DNA from: Pacificimonas flava
GTDB taxonomy: Bacteria > Pseudomonadota > Alphaproteobacteria > Sphingomonadales > Sphingomonadaceae
Assembly (NCBI RefSeq): GCF_000342165.1
Contig: NZ_AMRV01000008.1
Location: 84,129-148,128, forward strand
DNA length: 64,000 nucleotides
Direction: 5' to 3'
Part shown: positions 1-9,086 of the stretch, in pieces
Numbering within the stretch: position 1 is the stretch's first letter
How the letters are laid out: every line of letters begins with the position of its first letter
The notes under the pieces: generated by a model
The model's database searches: none
What the model was told of the DNA's origin: nothing
Seen by the model: only the letters and a program-made list of their open reading frames with translations
Made by a program: the position numbers and the translations under genes

Positions 1-1560
1 GAGATCTTCCCTGTAATCGAACCCGGCTTCTTCACGTTCAATCCCGGCGACGGCCAATGTGCGCCGATCACCCTATTCAACGGCGCACAGTCGGTTTCGC
101 AGGCCGGCGTGGATTTCATCACCACGCCGACAACGAACAAGTTCGAGCTCGACCAGTTCGTCGTGGCAGCGAGCCTGACCGGCGATCTCGGCACGATCGT
201 CACCTTGCAGGGCGGAGCGCCGCAATTCGCTGTCGGCGTCGAAATGCGAAAGGAGGAAAGCACCTCCCGCTTCAACGATTTCACTCGCGGCATTCTTAAG
301 ATCGACACGATTGATGGCAGCGCCGGTGATTTTATCGGCGATATCAGCGGCAATCAGGCGCTTGATTTCGATGCCTCTACCCGCACCTTCAATTCGGGCG
401 GCGAATATAGCGTATTCGATGCCTTCACGGAGCTGAATCTGCCGATCCTGTCCGGCCGTCCGTTCTTTGAATCGCTGGAGCTTGCAGGCGCCGCGCGCTT
501 CTCGGATTACTCTACGGTCGGGCAGACATTCACCTGGAATGTGAACGGCATCTGGGCGCCTGTTCCCGACATCCGCTTTCGCGCCACCTATGCCCAAGCC
601 GTGCGGGCCCCGAACATCGCGGAATTGTTCGACCCCGCGCAGGGAACCGTTTTCCGTCCGATCGATCCTTGCGATGTGAACCAGATCCAGGTCCTGCGGC
701 AGAGCGACCCCGCGCGCGCGGACATTCGTCAGGCGAACTGCCTGGCCGATGGCGCGCCAGCCGGATACACCGATCCCCTGACGGCGCGCTTTCCCGGCAC
801 GACCGGCGGCAATCCCGACCTGCGGGAGGAGACCGCCAAGACCTGGACAGCCGGCGTTGTCCTGCAGCCGCGTTTCCTGCCCGGCCTGAGCCTGTCGGCC
901 GATTACTACAACATCAGGATCAAGGACGCGGTCGGATCGGTATCCGCTCAGGACATTGTCGACCAATGCTACGACAGCGCCACCTTTCCGAACCAGTTCT
1001 GCGGCCAGTTCGACCGCCGCTCCGACTTTGGGCTCGCGTTCTTGCGGCAGACGCAACTCAACTTCGGCCGTATCGAGACGGCCGGGGTCGACGCGACCGC
1101 GATCTATCGCTTTGGCCTGGGACGAAACGATTTCACCCTTCGCACGAATGTCGGCTGGGTGGACAAGCTCGATTATTTCTTCGATCCGGCCAACCCGGAT
1201 GCTGTCGATCCGGAACTGAGCGAGCAGGGGCGGCCGGAATGGCAAGGTACCTTCTCGGCGGCCTGGCAGAACGGCCCCTTCTCGCTACGCTACGGGCTAC
1301 AGTATCTCGATTCCATGGCGCTGCGCGGAGTGGAGATCGAGACCGCGGACGTCGTAGCGGGACCGCGTGGATTTGCGAAAGAATATTTCATTCACGACGC
1401 CACCGTCGGCTATGAATTTTCCGAGCGTATGCGTCTTTACGCCGGCGTGAACAATATCTCGGACGAAAAGCCGTTCCGGAACAGTTCAGCCTATCCGGTA
1501 TCGCCCTATGGCCGTTATTATTTCCTCGGCCTCAGCGTGCAAACGGCGAACCTCTTCTGA
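1..1560 (+). CDS. TonB-dependent receptor, C-terminal part (5' end outside window)
   Basis: The reading frame is open from the first base of the window, so this is the last 519 residues of a longer outer-membrane receptor. What is visible is beta-barrel: repeated alternating strands, the motif YAQAVRAPNIAELF typical of the receptor barrel, disulfide-style Cys pairs in an extracellular loop (around 670-740 and 965-1005), the segment LSLSADYYNIRIKDAVG, and a C-terminus ending in an aromatic-rich last strand (GRYYFLGLSVQ). The plug domain and TonB box lie upstream and cannot be seen. These receptors import bulky substrates (siderophores, glycans, peptides) using energy from TonB-ExbBD. Nothing in the visible part or its neighbour ahcY tells the substrate. 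The family is secure; the substrate is unknown. Confidence 0.93.
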   Translation, partial: EIFPVIEPGFFTFNPGDGQCAPITLFNGAQSVSQAGVDFITTPTTNKFELDQFVVAASLTGDLGTIVTLQGGAPQFAVGVEMRKEESTSRFNDFTRGILKIDTIDGSAGDFIGDISGNQALDFDASTRTFNSGGEYSVFDAFTELNLPILSGRPFFESLELAGAARFSDYSTVGQTFTWNVNGIWAPVPDIRFRATYAQAVRAPNIAELFDPAQGTVFRPIDPCDVNQIQVLRQSDPARADIRQANCLADGAPAGYTDPLTARFPGTTGGNPDLREETAKTWTAGVVLQPRFLPGLSLSADYYNIRIKDAVGSVSAQDIVDQCYDSATFPNQFCGQFDRRSDFGLAFLRQTQLNFGRIETAGVDATAIYRFGLGRNDFTLRTNVGWVDKLDYFFDPANPDAVDPELSEQGRPEWQGTFSAAWQNGPFSLRYGLQYLDSMALRGVEIETADVVAGPRGFAKEYFIHDATVGYEFSERMRLYAGVNNISDEKPFRNSSAYPVSPYGRYYFLGLSVQTANLF

Positions 1561-1568
1561 TCTAGAAA

Positions 1569-1598
1569 AAGGGGCGCATTCCAACGGATGCGCCCCTT
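1569..1598. terminator. bidirectional intrinsic terminator between the TonB receptor gene and ahcY
   Basis: A perfect 11-bp stem (1569-1579 with 1588-1598) closes an 8-nt loop. Read on the minus strand, for ahcY, the stem is followed by five T residues; read on the plus strand it is followed by CCCTTT. It sits in the 61-bp gap between two convergent genes, so it can serve both. Confidence 0.8.
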
Positions 1599-1621
1599 CC
1601 CTTTGATGGTTCGCACAACGT

Positions 1622-3010
1622 TCAGTAGCGATACGCATCCGTCTTGAAGGGGCCGGTCTTTTCGACGCCGATATAGGCCGCCTGTTCGTCGGTGAGCTGC
1701 GTCAGCTTCGCGTTCAGCTTGTCGAGGTGCAGCTTGGCGACCTTCTCGTCGAGATGCTTCGGCAGGACGTAGACCTGGTTCTCATAATCCTCGTAATTCT
1801 TCCACAGTTCGATCTGCGCCAGCACCTGGTTGGTGAAGCTGGCGGACATGACGAAGCTGGGATGGCCCGTCGCATTGCCGAGGTTGAGGAGGCGGCCCTG
1901 CGACAAAAGGATCATGCGGTGACCGTCCGGGAAAGTGTACATGTCCACCTGCGGCTTCACCTCCACCCGCTCCAGGTTCTTCAGCGCGCCGACCTGAATC
2001 TCATTGTCGAAATGGCCGATATTGCCGACGATCGCCATGTCCTTCATCTCGCGCATGTGATCGATGGTGATGACATCCTTGTTGCCGGTCGTCGTCACGA
2101 AGATGTCGCCGTGCTTCACGGCCTCCTCCATGGTCATCACGGCAAAACCGTCCATCGAGGCCTGCAGCGCGCAGATGGGATCGATTTCGGTCACGATAAC
2201 GCGGGCGCCGGCACCGCGCAGAGAGGCGGCGGAACCCTTGCCGACATCGCCGTAACCGGCGACGACCGCGACCTTGCCGGCCATCATGACGTCCGTGCCG
2301 CGGCGGATGCCGTCGACCAGCGATTCCTTGCAGCCATATTTGTTGTCGAACTTCGACTTGGTGACGCTGTCGTTGACGTTGATCGCCGGGAACGGAAGCT
2401 TGCCCTTCTTGGCAAGATCGTAGAGGCGGTGAACGCCCGTCGTCGTCTCTTCCGAAACGCCGCGAATGGCATCGCGGGTCTTCACGAAGAAGCCGGGGCT
2501 TTCCTTCAGGCGCATATTCAGCGCCTTCTGGAACTCCTCCTCCTCCTCGTTCTGCGGCGCGGGAAGCGCCTCGCCCTCTTCGACGCGGGCGCCCCAGATG
2601 ATGTACATGGTCGCATCGCCGCCATCATCGAGGATCAGATTGCAGGGCTCGCCGTCCCACTGGAAGATCTTGTCGACATACTCCCAATATTCGGCGAGCG
2701 TCTCGCCCTTCTTGGCGAAGACGGGCACGCCCGATTCCGCTACGGCCGCCGCGGCGTGATCCTGGGTGGAATAGATGTTGCAGCTGGCCCAGCGCACATC
2801 GGCCCCGAGCGCGGTCAGCGTCTCGATCAGCGCCGCCGTCTGGATCGTCATGTGCAGACAACCGGCAATGCGTGCGCCCTTCAGCGGCTTGGCGCTGCCG
2901 AATTCCTCGCGCGTCGCCATCAGGCCGGGCATTTCCGTCTCCGCGATGTCGAGTTCGGTGCGGCCATATTTGGCGAGGCTGATGTCGGCGATGATATAGT
3001 CGTCGGCCAT
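1622..3010 (-). CDS. ahcY: adenosylhomocysteinase
   Basis: Hydrolyses S-adenosylhomocysteine to adenosine and homocysteine in the cytoplasm, removing the product that inhibits methyltransferases. The 462 residues are a full-length match to the family: the N-terminal substrate domain, the segment [20 protein letters not shown] with the conserved Lys and Cys, the NAD-binding Rossmann motif [15 protein letters not shown] near residue 250, and the C-terminus ending in KTDAYRY, the usual bacterial tail. An RBS (GCAGGAG) lies 8 bases before the ATG. It is monocistronic, with a convergent terminator at its 3' end and an AT-rich palindrome about 80 bp upstream that probably serves as an operator. Nothing is unusual in the protein. 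Confidence 0.98.
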   Translation of the reverse strand: MADDYIIADISLAKYGRTELDIAETEMPGLMATREEFGSAKPLKGARIAGCLHMTIQTAALIETLTALGADVRWASCNIYSTQDHAAAAVAESGVPVFAKKGETLAEYWEYVDKIFQWDGEPCNLILDDGGDATMYIIWGARVEEGEALPAPQNEEEEEFQKALNMRLKESPGFFVKTRDAIRGVSEETTTGVHRLYDLAKKGKLPFPAINVNDSVTKSKFDNKYGCKESLVDGIRRGTDVMMAGKVAVVAGYGDVGKGSAASLRGAGARVIVTEIDPICALQASMDGFAVMTMEEAVKHGDIFVTTTGNKDVITIDHMREMKDMAIVGNIGHFDNEIQVGALKNLERVEVKPQVDMYTFPDGHRMILLSQGRLLNLGNATGHPSFVMSASFTNQVLAQIELWKNYEDYENQVYVLPKHLDEKVAKLHLDKLNAKLTQLTDEQAAYIGVEKTGPFKTDAYRY

Positions 3011-3090
3011 GGTCTGGGCTCCTGCGGGTCGCTATTCAAAGCGGGTTAGAAAATTGCGCACGGCATAAACGCTGTGCCCGCTTGGGGCAA

Positions 3091-3110
3091 ATATAAAGAT
3101 TTCTTTATAT
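3091..3110. promoter_or_regulatory. palindromic operator candidate upstream of ahcY (SahR/SamR-like)
   Basis: Two perfect 8-bp arms (ATATAAAG and CTTTATAT) are separated by ATTT. The element stands out from the surrounding GC-rich DNA and lies 81 bp before the ahcY start. ArsR-family regulators of the methionine and SAM cycle (SahR, SamR) are known to control ahcY in proteobacteria; assigning this palindrome to one of them is inference from position and symmetry. Confidence 0.55.
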
Positions 3111-3130
3111 GCCAAGAACCGGTGCCGGCC

Positions 3131-3691
3131 TCAGGCGTTCCCCGCCTTGGCCGACAGCATGCCGACGTCGATCCCCTCTCCCGCAAAGGCGGTCTTCCAA
3201 CGGTCCTCGATGGGCGTTTCCCACAGCAGGTCAGTGTCGCCCGCCGCCGGCATCCAGCCGTGCCGCGTCATTTCCGTTTCCAATTGCCCCTCGCCCCAGC
3301 CCGTATAGCCAAGCGCGATCATCCAACGAGCGGGCCCGTTGCCGCGCGCGATATCACGCAGAATGTCGAGCGTGGCCGTCAAAGCCCAGCGGCCCGCGAC
3401 GGACAGCGTGCCCTGCCCCTCATAATCGGTCGAATGCAGCACGAACCCGCGCGCGGGTTCGACCGGTCCGCCGGCGAAGACCGGCGCCTTCGGCATGTCG
3501 CCAACCTCGATCTCGAGCTTCTCGAGAAGCCCGTGCGCGTCGACGTCGCCGCGAATATGGTTGACGACGATGCCGAGCGCCGCCTCCTCGTCATGCGAGC
3601 ACACGGCGATCACCGCCCGCTCGAAGCGTTCGTCGCCCATGCCGGGCATGGAAAGCAGAAACTGTCCGGATTGAAATTGCGTGTCTGTCAT
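3131..3691 (-). CDS. YqgE/AlgH family protein
   Basis: A 186-residue protein matching the YqgE/AlgH (UPF0301) family along its length: the opening GQFLLSMPGMGDERFERAVI, the motif GIVVNHIRGD, the segment VFAGGPVEPARGFVLHS, the stretch ALGYTGWGEGQLETEM and the end in which a conserved Trp-rich segment (WMPAAGDTDLLWETP) appears. It is a cytoplasmic protein of unclear molecular function. AlgH was linked genetically to alginate regulation in Pseudomonas, but that does not transfer here. It stands alone, divergent from the peroxiredoxin gene and tandem with ahcY with a 120-bp gap that contains the ahcY operator candidate. Confidence 0.95.
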   Translation of the reverse strand: MTDTQFQSGQFLLSMPGMGDERFERAVIAVCSHDEEAALGIVVNHIRGDVDAHGLLEKLEIEVGDMPKAPVFAGGPVEPARGFVLHSTDYEGQGTLSVAGRWALTATLDILRDIARGNGPARWMIALGYTGWGEGQLETEMTRHGWMPAAGDTDLLWETPIEDRWKTAFAGEGIDVGMLSAKAGNA

Positions 3692-3836
3692 ATGGCCTGC
3701 CTACCCGCTAGGTGGCGCCCATGCCACGCCTGAACAAGAGGCAGCGCGGCATGAGCCCGGAACAAGCGCGCGGCCGCGTTCGCTTGATGGGCGAGCGATC
3801 TGGCGAGGGCAAAATCTTTCAGGAGGAAATGACACC

Positions 3837-4325
3837 ATGACCGTATCCGTAGGCGACACCATTCCCGAAGCGACCCTGACGCGCATGACCAGCGAGGGGC
3901 CGCGCCCGGTGAACACCAAGGAATTTTTCGAGGGACGCACGGTTGCGCTGTTCGCCGTGCCGGGCGCCTTCACGCCGACTTGCTCCGCGAAACACCTGCC
4001 CGGCTTTGTCGAGAAGGCCGACGATCTGAAGGGCAAGGGCGTCGACGAGATCGCCTGCGTGTCCGTCAACGACACCTTCGTCATGGATGCCTGGGGCAAG
4101 AGCGCCGATGTGGGCGAAAAGATCACTATGCTCGCAGACGGCAATGGCGACTTCGCCGAGGCTCTCGGTCTGACGATGGACGGTTCGGGTTTCGGCATGG
4201 GCAAGCGTTCGCAGCGCTACTCCATGATCGTGAAGGACGGCCGCGTCGCCGAGCTGAACCTGGAGCAACCGGGCGATTTCCGCGTATCCTCGGCGGAACA
4301 TATGTTACAACAAATTTCCGGCTGA
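3837..4325 (+). CDS. peroxiredoxin, Prx5 type
   Basis: Reduces hydrogen peroxide and organic hydroperoxides with thiol electrons. The 162-residue product starts MTVSVGDTIPEAT, placed by an AGGAGG ribosome-binding site 10 bases upstream; a longer in-frame extension exists but lacks homology. The peroxidatic Cys is C49 in the motif FTPTCSAKHLPGF, which with the following segment IACVSVNDTFVMDAWGK is characteristic of the Prx5/AhpC-TSA redoxin subfamily of about 160 residues. There is no glutaredoxin fusion, and I see no resolving Cys in the usual C-terminal place, so a 1-Cys mechanism or glutathione/glutaredoxin reduction is likely. Monocistronic by position: yqgE is divergent and the SDR gene starts 70 bp downstream. 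Confidence 0.95.
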   Translation: MTVSVGDTIPEATLTRMTSEGPRPVNTKEFFEGRTVALFAVPGAFTPTCSAKHLPGFVEKADDLKGKGVDEIACVSVNDTFVMDAWGKSADVGEKITMLADGNGDFAEALGLTMDGSGFGMGKRSQRYSMIVKDGRVAELNLEQPGDFRVSSAEHMLQQISG

Positions 4326-4395
4326 TCGGCGGACCGTGCGGGGGCGTCTTTCGTTGGGGATGAGACACCTCTCTCTCCGACGAAGGACCCCTTTC

Positions 4396-5571
4396 ATGTT
4401 CTCCAACCACAAAGCCCTGTCCGATCAGACGATCGTCATCACCGGCGCGTCGAGCGGCATCGGTCTCGCGACGGCCTATCGTGCTGCTGACGCAGGCGCG
4501 AACGTCGTTCTCTCCGCCCGAAACGCAGAGGCGCTGGCCGATGCGGCACGCTCGATCGAGTCTCGCGGCGGTGAGGCGGCGTGGGTCGCTGTGGACATTG
4601 GCGAGCCCGACGCGGCCGAGCGCATCGGGGCGTGTGCCCAAGAGCGGTTCGGCGGTTTCGACAGCTGGGTGAACAACGCTGCCGCCGCCATGTTCGCGCC
4701 TCTTCTTAAAACGGACATGGACGAACATCGCCGCATTTTCGACACCGGCTATTTCGGTCTCGTGAGTGCAAGCCAGTATGCCGCCCGAAAGCTGAAGGAC
4801 CGGGGCGGCGCCATTATCAATGTCGGTTCCGTGCTTTCGGAACGATCGGTGCCGATCCAGGGCGCCTATTCGGCCATGAAACACGCCGTCGCCGGATTTA
4901 CCGAGGCGCTGAGGATGGAACTGGAAGCGGAGGACGCGCCCATTTCCGTTACGCTGATCAAGCCGAACGGGATGCAGACCCCCTATCCCGAACATGCCCA
5001 TAGTGAACTCGACAAGCCGCCGCGCATCCCGCCTGTCGTCTACGATCCGCGCCTCGTCGCGAAGGCCATCTGCCATGCTTGCGCGCATCCGAAACGGGAC
5101 ATCACCGTCGGCGGTCAGGGGCTCGTACTGACGAAGGGCGGCAATATCGCGCCGCGTCTGATGGACAAGGTGATGGAGACGTTCTTCGGCGAATCCGGCC
5201 AGACCGACGAGACGCCCGCACGGCCCGGTATGCGCGACAATCTGTTCGAGCCGCGCCGCGACGGTAGCGTCGATGGCAACAAGGATCATTATGTTCGCCG
5301 CACCTCACTGGCGCTGGAGGCGCAGTTGCATCCATGGCGAACCGCAGCCATTGCCGGCGGGGCTGCATTGCTGGGCGCCGCGGCGCTGAAACGCAGAAAC
5401 CACGCGCACGCATCCGGCCGTCCCAGTTTCGGCAGTGATCGCGGCTCTGGCGATGGTGCCCGGCGCGGGAACGGCGCTCATCAGCCGGACGGGCGCGACA
5501 GTAGCGCGCAATACCAAGCCGGCATCGCGGACGAACAGATGGTGCCGGAACGAGCCAGCTCCCCCGCCTAA
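4396..5571 (+). CDS. short-chain dehydrogenase/reductase with C-terminal membrane tail
   Basis: An NAD(P)-dependent oxidoreductase of the SDR superfamily, 391 residues. The N-terminal half shows the classical features: cofactor motif TGASSGIG (16-23), NNAA at 93-96, catalytic Ser145 in INVGS, and YSAMK giving Tyr158 and Lys162. The family core ends near residue 250. The extra about 140 residues contain a glycine/alanine-rich hydrophobic helix (near residues 316-333, AAIAGGAALLGAAAL) followed by a basic, low-complexity Gly/Ser/His tail, so the enzyme is probably membrane-tethered with the catalytic domain in the cytoplasm. The start at MFSNHK fits the onset of homology. The stop overlaps that of the convergent SIMPL gene by 4 bp. 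The substrate is unknown. Confidence 0.9.
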   Translation: MFSNHKALSDQTIVITGASSGIGLATAYRAADAGANVVLSARNAEALADAARSIESRGGEAAWVAVDIGEPDAAERIGACAQERFGGFDSWVNNAAAAMFAPLLKTDMDEHRRIFDTGYFGLVSASQYAARKLKDRGGAIINVGSVLSERSVPIQGAYSAMKHAVAGFTEALRMELEAEDAPISVTLIKPNGMQTPYPEHAHSELDKPPRIPPVVYDPRLVAKAICHACAHPKRDITVGGQGLVLTKGGNIAPRLMDKVMETFFGESGQTDETPARPGMRDNLFEPRRDGSVDGNKDHYVRRTSLALEAQLHPWRTAAIAGGAALLGAAALKRRNHAHASGRPSFGSDRGSGDGARRGNGAHQPDGRDSSAQYQAGIADEQMVPERASSPA

Positions 5572-6362
5572 TCGGCGAGGACGAAATCGCCCCAGACCCG
5601 CGTGGACACCTCCAGACTGCCGGCCTCCAGCGGTGTCGGGGCAGCCGGGGCTGCGCTGTAGCGCCCTCCGGCAATGCGGCTGCCGGTGATAACGACCCGC
5701 CCCTCATCACCGCTACCGCGCCGGTGGTCGCCGATGAAGACGATGCGCGCGACACGCTTGCCGAGCGCGGCGGCATAATCCTCCGCCTCGGCCCGTAGGG
5801 TCGCGATGGCATCGGCGCGCGCGTCCCGTGCCGCCTCTTCATCATCCTGCAGAACAAAATCCGGGCCGTTCACACTGTTGGCCCCCGCTGCGAAAACCTC
5901 TCCGATGAGCGCAGAGGCTCTGTCGAGATCACGAATTCGGATCTCTACGGCGTTCGATGCGACATAGCCGGTGATGCGCGGCGGGTCGTCCCCAGGAACC
6001 CGGGGCGCACGCGCGCCCCCATCCTCCCCGGCAAAACGCGGCGAGACATTTATACGCTGCGTCTGGACATCCCGGTCCTCCACGCCCCCGGCCTTCGCCT
6101 CTGCAACGATCCGCGCCGCAGCCGCATTGTTCGCGGCCATCGCGGCTGCCACCGTTTCCCCCGCGGTCACGACGCCCGCGGACATGATGGCAAGGTCAGG
6201 GACGGCGTCCGATCGACCCTCGGCGGAGAGCTGGAGCAGCGTCTCGCCCTGAGCCAGAACAGGCGCCTGCGCCGACGCCGGATATGAACCGACGGCGGCG
6301 CTGGCGAGAACAAGGGCGGCGAGGCCCGCAAGGGAGCGGCATGCGCCTGCACATACGGTCAT
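5568..6362 (-). CDS. SIMPL domain (DUF541) periplasmic protein
   Basis: A 264-residue exported protein. A signal peptide (about residues 1-32, ending near YPASAQA) precedes a DUF541/SIMPL domain recognisable by LQLSAEGRSDAVPDLAIM, the segment VQTQRINVSPRF and the strand YVASNAVEIRIRDLDRAS. Family members (E. coli YggE, Brucella BP26/Omp28, SIMPL) are periplasmic or surface proteins with poorly defined roles, YggE having been tied to oxidative stress. It lies 19 bp downstream of the M2 peptidase gene in the same direction and is probably cotranscribed with it. Confidence 0.92.
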   Translation of the reverse strand: MTVCAGACRSLAGLAALVLASAAVGSYPASAQAPVLAQGETLLQLSAEGRSDAVPDLAIMSAGVVTAGETVAAAMAANNAAAARIVAEAKAGGVEDRDVQTQRINVSPRFAGEDGGARAPRVPGDDPPRITGYVASNAVEIRIRDLDRASALIGEVFAAGANSVNGPDFVLQDDEEAARDARADAIATLRAEAEDYAAALGKRVARIVFIGDHRRGSGDEGRVVITGSRIAGGRYSAAPAAPTPLEAGSLEVSTRVWGDFVLAD

Positions 6363-6381
6363 TCGACCCTCCTCCCTTGGC

Positions 6382-8253
6382 TCAGCTTGCCGACGACCAG
6401 CCGCAGGCGCGGCCCTCGTTCTGCTCCTCCAGCCAGGCCTGCAGTGGCTGGAAATAGGCCAGCATGGCCTTGCCGGACATTTCCCGCGTTCCGGTGAAGG
6501 CTTCGAGGGCGTCGGGCCACGGCTTGCTGGCGCCCATGGCCAGCATCTGGTTCAGGCGCTCGCCCACCGCCTTGTTGTTGTAGATGGAGCAGCGGTGCAG
6601 CGGCCCCTGCCAACCGGCCTGTTCGCAGGCAGCCTTGTGGAACTGGAACTGCAGAAGCCGCGCCATGAAGTAGCGGGTGTACGGCGTGTTGCCGGGCACG
6701 TGATATTTCGCGCCCGGATCGAAGGCATCTGCCGGCCGCTCCCCGCCCGGCGGGACGATGCCCTGATATTCGCGGCGAAGATCGGTCCAGGCCTGATTGT
6801 AGGTCGCCGGCGTCACCTCGCCGGAAAAGACCTGCCACCGCCATTTGTCGATCAGAAGACCGAAGGGCAGGAACGCGACCTTGTCCATCGCCTGGCGCAG
6901 GAGGAGGCCGATATCCTTGGACTCGTCCGGCACGTTCGCCGGATCGAGCAGGTTCAGCTTCACCAGATAGTCCGGCGTCACCGACAGCGCGATGAAATCG
7001 CCCACCGCCTCGTGAAAGCCATCATTGGCGGAATTCTTGTAGAGGAAGGGCTGCTGGTTGTACGCGCGCTGATAGTAATTGTGGCCCAGCTCGTGATGCG
7101 CGGTCGTGAAATCGTCGGCATTCACCTTCGTGCACATCTTGATGCGCAGATCGTCGACATTGTCAACGTCCCAGGCGCTGGCATGGCACACGACTTCCCG
7201 GTCACGCGGCGCCGTGATCATGCTGCGTTCCCAGAACGTCTCCGGCAGTTCGGCGAAGCCGAGCGAGGAGAAGAACGATTCTCCCGTCTCCACGATCTGG
7301 ATGGGCGTATAGTCCGCCTGAACCAGCAGGTCGGTCAGGTCGTAGCCAAGGTCGCCGGCACCCGCCGGGGCGACGACGTCATAGATGTTGCCCCATTCCT
7401 GCGCCCACATATTGCCGAGAAGGTCGGCGCGGATCGGACCGGTCGCCGGCTGCACCTCGTCGCCGTACTTCTCGTTCAGCCGGGCACGGACATAGCAGTG
7501 GAGCTGGTCGTAGAGCGGCTTCACCTCCTGCCAGTTACGGTCGAGGAGGGCGGCGAACTCGTCCGGTGCCATGTCATAGCCGGACCGCCACATCGCGCCG
7601 GTGTCGGCGTAGCCCAGTTCCTTCGCCCCGGCGTTGGAAATCTCCACGAAGCGCGCATAATCGTCCTTCATGGGCGCGCCGATCTTGTGCCAGGACGTCC
7701 ACATTTCCTGCAGTAGCGCCGGATCGCGCACGGTGCCCATCAGCGCCTCCAGATCGTTGCCGCGCGTCACCTCTCCCTTGTAGGTGCCGGTTCCCTTACC
7801 ATAGGCGGACTGAAGGCCAGTCAGGAGCGTCGACAGTTCGTCGGCCGCGCCAGGCACATTGGGGGCCGGTGCCGTCAGACCCTGCCGCAGCATGTTCAGC
7901 TTTCGGCTGGTGTCGTAGTCGAGGCCCGGAACGTCGACATATTTCGCCGCCTCGTTCGCCAATTCGACGCCGAGTTCGGTATATTCCGCACCCGCGCGGG
8001 CCGCCAGGTAATCGGTATCGACGGTGATGTGCGTCGCGTTCACCCACGCCGCCTTCCCCGCATAGACGCTGAGTTCCGCCAGCCGCTTTTCCGCATCGGC
8101 GACAAAGGCAGCCGCGTCTGCCGCGGTCGGAGCGGCGCCATCCGCCTGGGACGCGGTTTCGCTGGCACCCGTGGCCGGACTCTGCGCGGAAGCTGCCGCG
8201 CAGCCGGACAGGATGGCGGCCGCCAGCGCGGCGGTGGAAATCTGCTTCAACAT
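6382..8253 (-). CDS. M2 family peptidyl-dipeptidase (ACE-like) lipoprotein
   Basis: A zinc peptidase of the angiotensin-converting-enzyme family (M2) that removes dipeptides from peptide C-termini, presumably in the periplasm. The 623 residues match bacterial ACE-like enzymes. The N-terminus is a lipoprotein signal peptide with lipobox LSGC (cleavage before Cys18). The zinc motif HELGH is at 387-391 and the downstream EAVGD motif in DGFHEAVGDFIALS supplies the third ligand. The C-terminal part contains the family segment KYHVPGNTPYTRYFMARLLQFQFHKA (given here as recognition only). It is followed by the SIMPL gene with a 19-bp gap; an alpha/beta hydrolase gene lies 60 bp upstream in the same direction, so the three may form one transcript for peptide or envelope turnover. 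Confidence 0.96.
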   Translation of the reverse strand: MLKQISTAALAAAILSGCAAASAQSPATGASETASQADGAAPTAADAAAFVADAEKRLAELSVYAGKAAWVNATHITVDTDYLAARAGAEYTELGVELANEAAKYVDVPGLDYDTSRKLNMLRQGLTAPAPNVPGAADELSTLLTGLQSAYGKGTGTYKGEVTRGNDLEALMGTVRDPALLQEMWTSWHKIGAPMKDDYARFVEISNAGAKELGYADTGAMWRSGYDMAPDEFAALLDRNWQEVKPLYDQLHCYVRARLNEKYGDEVQPATGPIRADLLGNMWAQEWGNIYDVVAPAGAGDLGYDLTDLLVQADYTPIQIVETGESFFSSLGFAELPETFWERSMITAPRDREVVCHASAWDVDNVDDLRIKMCTKVNADDFTTAHHELGHNYYQRAYNQQPFLYKNSANDGFHEAVGDFIALSVTPDYLVKLNLLDPANVPDESKDIGLLLRQAMDKVAFLPFGLLIDKWRWQVFSGEVTPATYNQAWTDLRREYQGIVPPGGERPADAFDPGAKYHVPGNTPYTRYFMARLLQFQFHKAACEQAGWQGPLHRCSIYNNKAVGERLNQMLAMGASKPWPDALEAFTGTREMSGKAMLAYFQPLQAWLEEQNEGRACGWSSAS

Positions 8254-8313
8254 GGTGATGCCCCTCAGCTCACAAAAAGATCGTTTCGTTTGAAAGCGAA
8301 TGCCGCGCTGCCG

Positions 8314-9081
8314 TCAAGCGGATGGCGGCGAACCGAAGAACGCGGCCAGCGCCTCCCCAAGATCGGGCTTGGTCACCGACGACATATGCGTGCCGGCGAT
8401 TTCGGTGAACGCCGCGTCCGGCAGATGTGCGGCAAGTGCCTTTGCATCGGCGAGATACTTGTCCTCCTCGCCGCAGATGACGGCGGCGGGAATGTTCATA
8501 TCGCCGAGCGCCGCGCGGTCCGCGTCGCGCAGTGTGTGCAGCAAGTGACGCGCGGCAGTCAGGTCGACCTTGTTGGTCTTGAGGAACTGCTGCGTGAAAT
8601 ACTCCTCGCTGCCCGGCTTGTGCGTGCCGAATGTGTCGATGATGCCGACATATTCGCCAATGCTGGTGCCGCGATCATGATCGCAAATGCCCTCCAGTCC
8701 CATGCCGCACAGGGCAAGGCGGCGGGGCGCCAGCCCGTCGAGAACGCCGATCGCCGCCGTTCGCGCACCCAGCGAGAAGCCCGCCAGATCATAATCCTGA
8801 ATTCCCAAATAATCCGTCCATGCGGCCAGATCCTTTTCGAGAACGCCTGTCGGATAGGCCGCCTCGTCTTCCGGCGCCGCGCTGTCGCCATGCACCCTGA
8901 AATCGAGCATCAGGCAGCGATAGCCGGCGTCGGCCAGCCGCGCCGCCGTGCCGAATTTGATCCAGTTCACCTCCGCGCTTGAAAACAGGCCATGCATGAG
9001 GAGGAGCGGCCGCCCCGCCCCCACCTCGTGCCAGGCGAGTTCGGTGCCATCGAAACTCTCGAAACGGTGGGTCCGGCTCAG
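8314..9081 (-). CDS. alpha/beta hydrolase, possible CTG start
   Basis: An alpha/beta-hydrolase-fold enzyme of about 255 residues. Visible are the oxyanion region LLLMHGLFSS, the nucleophile elbow GFSLG, and a C-terminal catalytic His in AGTHMSSVTKP. The substrate is not predictable; esterase or lipase-like activity is the default. The start is odd. Homology begins at SRTHRFESFDG, and a strong AGAGGAGG sequence stands 5 bases before an in-frame CTG at 9081, with no ATG, GTG or TTG at that spacing. A GTG at 9150 gives 23 extra Arg-rich residues without an RBS. I chose CTG on the RBS evidence, with the longer form as the alternative. Confidence 0.85.
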   Translation of the reverse strand: MSRTHRFESFDGTELAWHEVGAGRPLLLMHGLFSSAEVNWIKFGTAARLADAGYRCLMLDFRVHGDSAAPEDEAAYPTGVLEKDLAAWTDYLGIQDYDLAGFSLGARTAAIGVLDGLAPRRLALCGMGLEGICDHDRGTSIGEYVGIIDTFGTHKPGSEEYFTQQFLKTNKVDLTAARHLLHTLRDADRAALGDMNIPAAVICGEEDKYLADAKALAAHLPDAAFTEIAGTHMSSVTKPDLGEALAAFFGSPPSA

Positions 9082-9086
9082 GGAAG

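Noticed and set aside
73..1245. Long open frame antisense to the first TonB receptor gene
   Set aside because: It mirrors the coding pattern of the plus strand, has no recognisable domain and no RBS; GC-rich genes commonly give such shadows.
3011..3130. SAM or SAH riboswitch upstream of ahcY
   Set aside because: The only clear element is a short DNA palindrome. I do not see the multi-helix junction or conserved core bases of those riboswitch classes.
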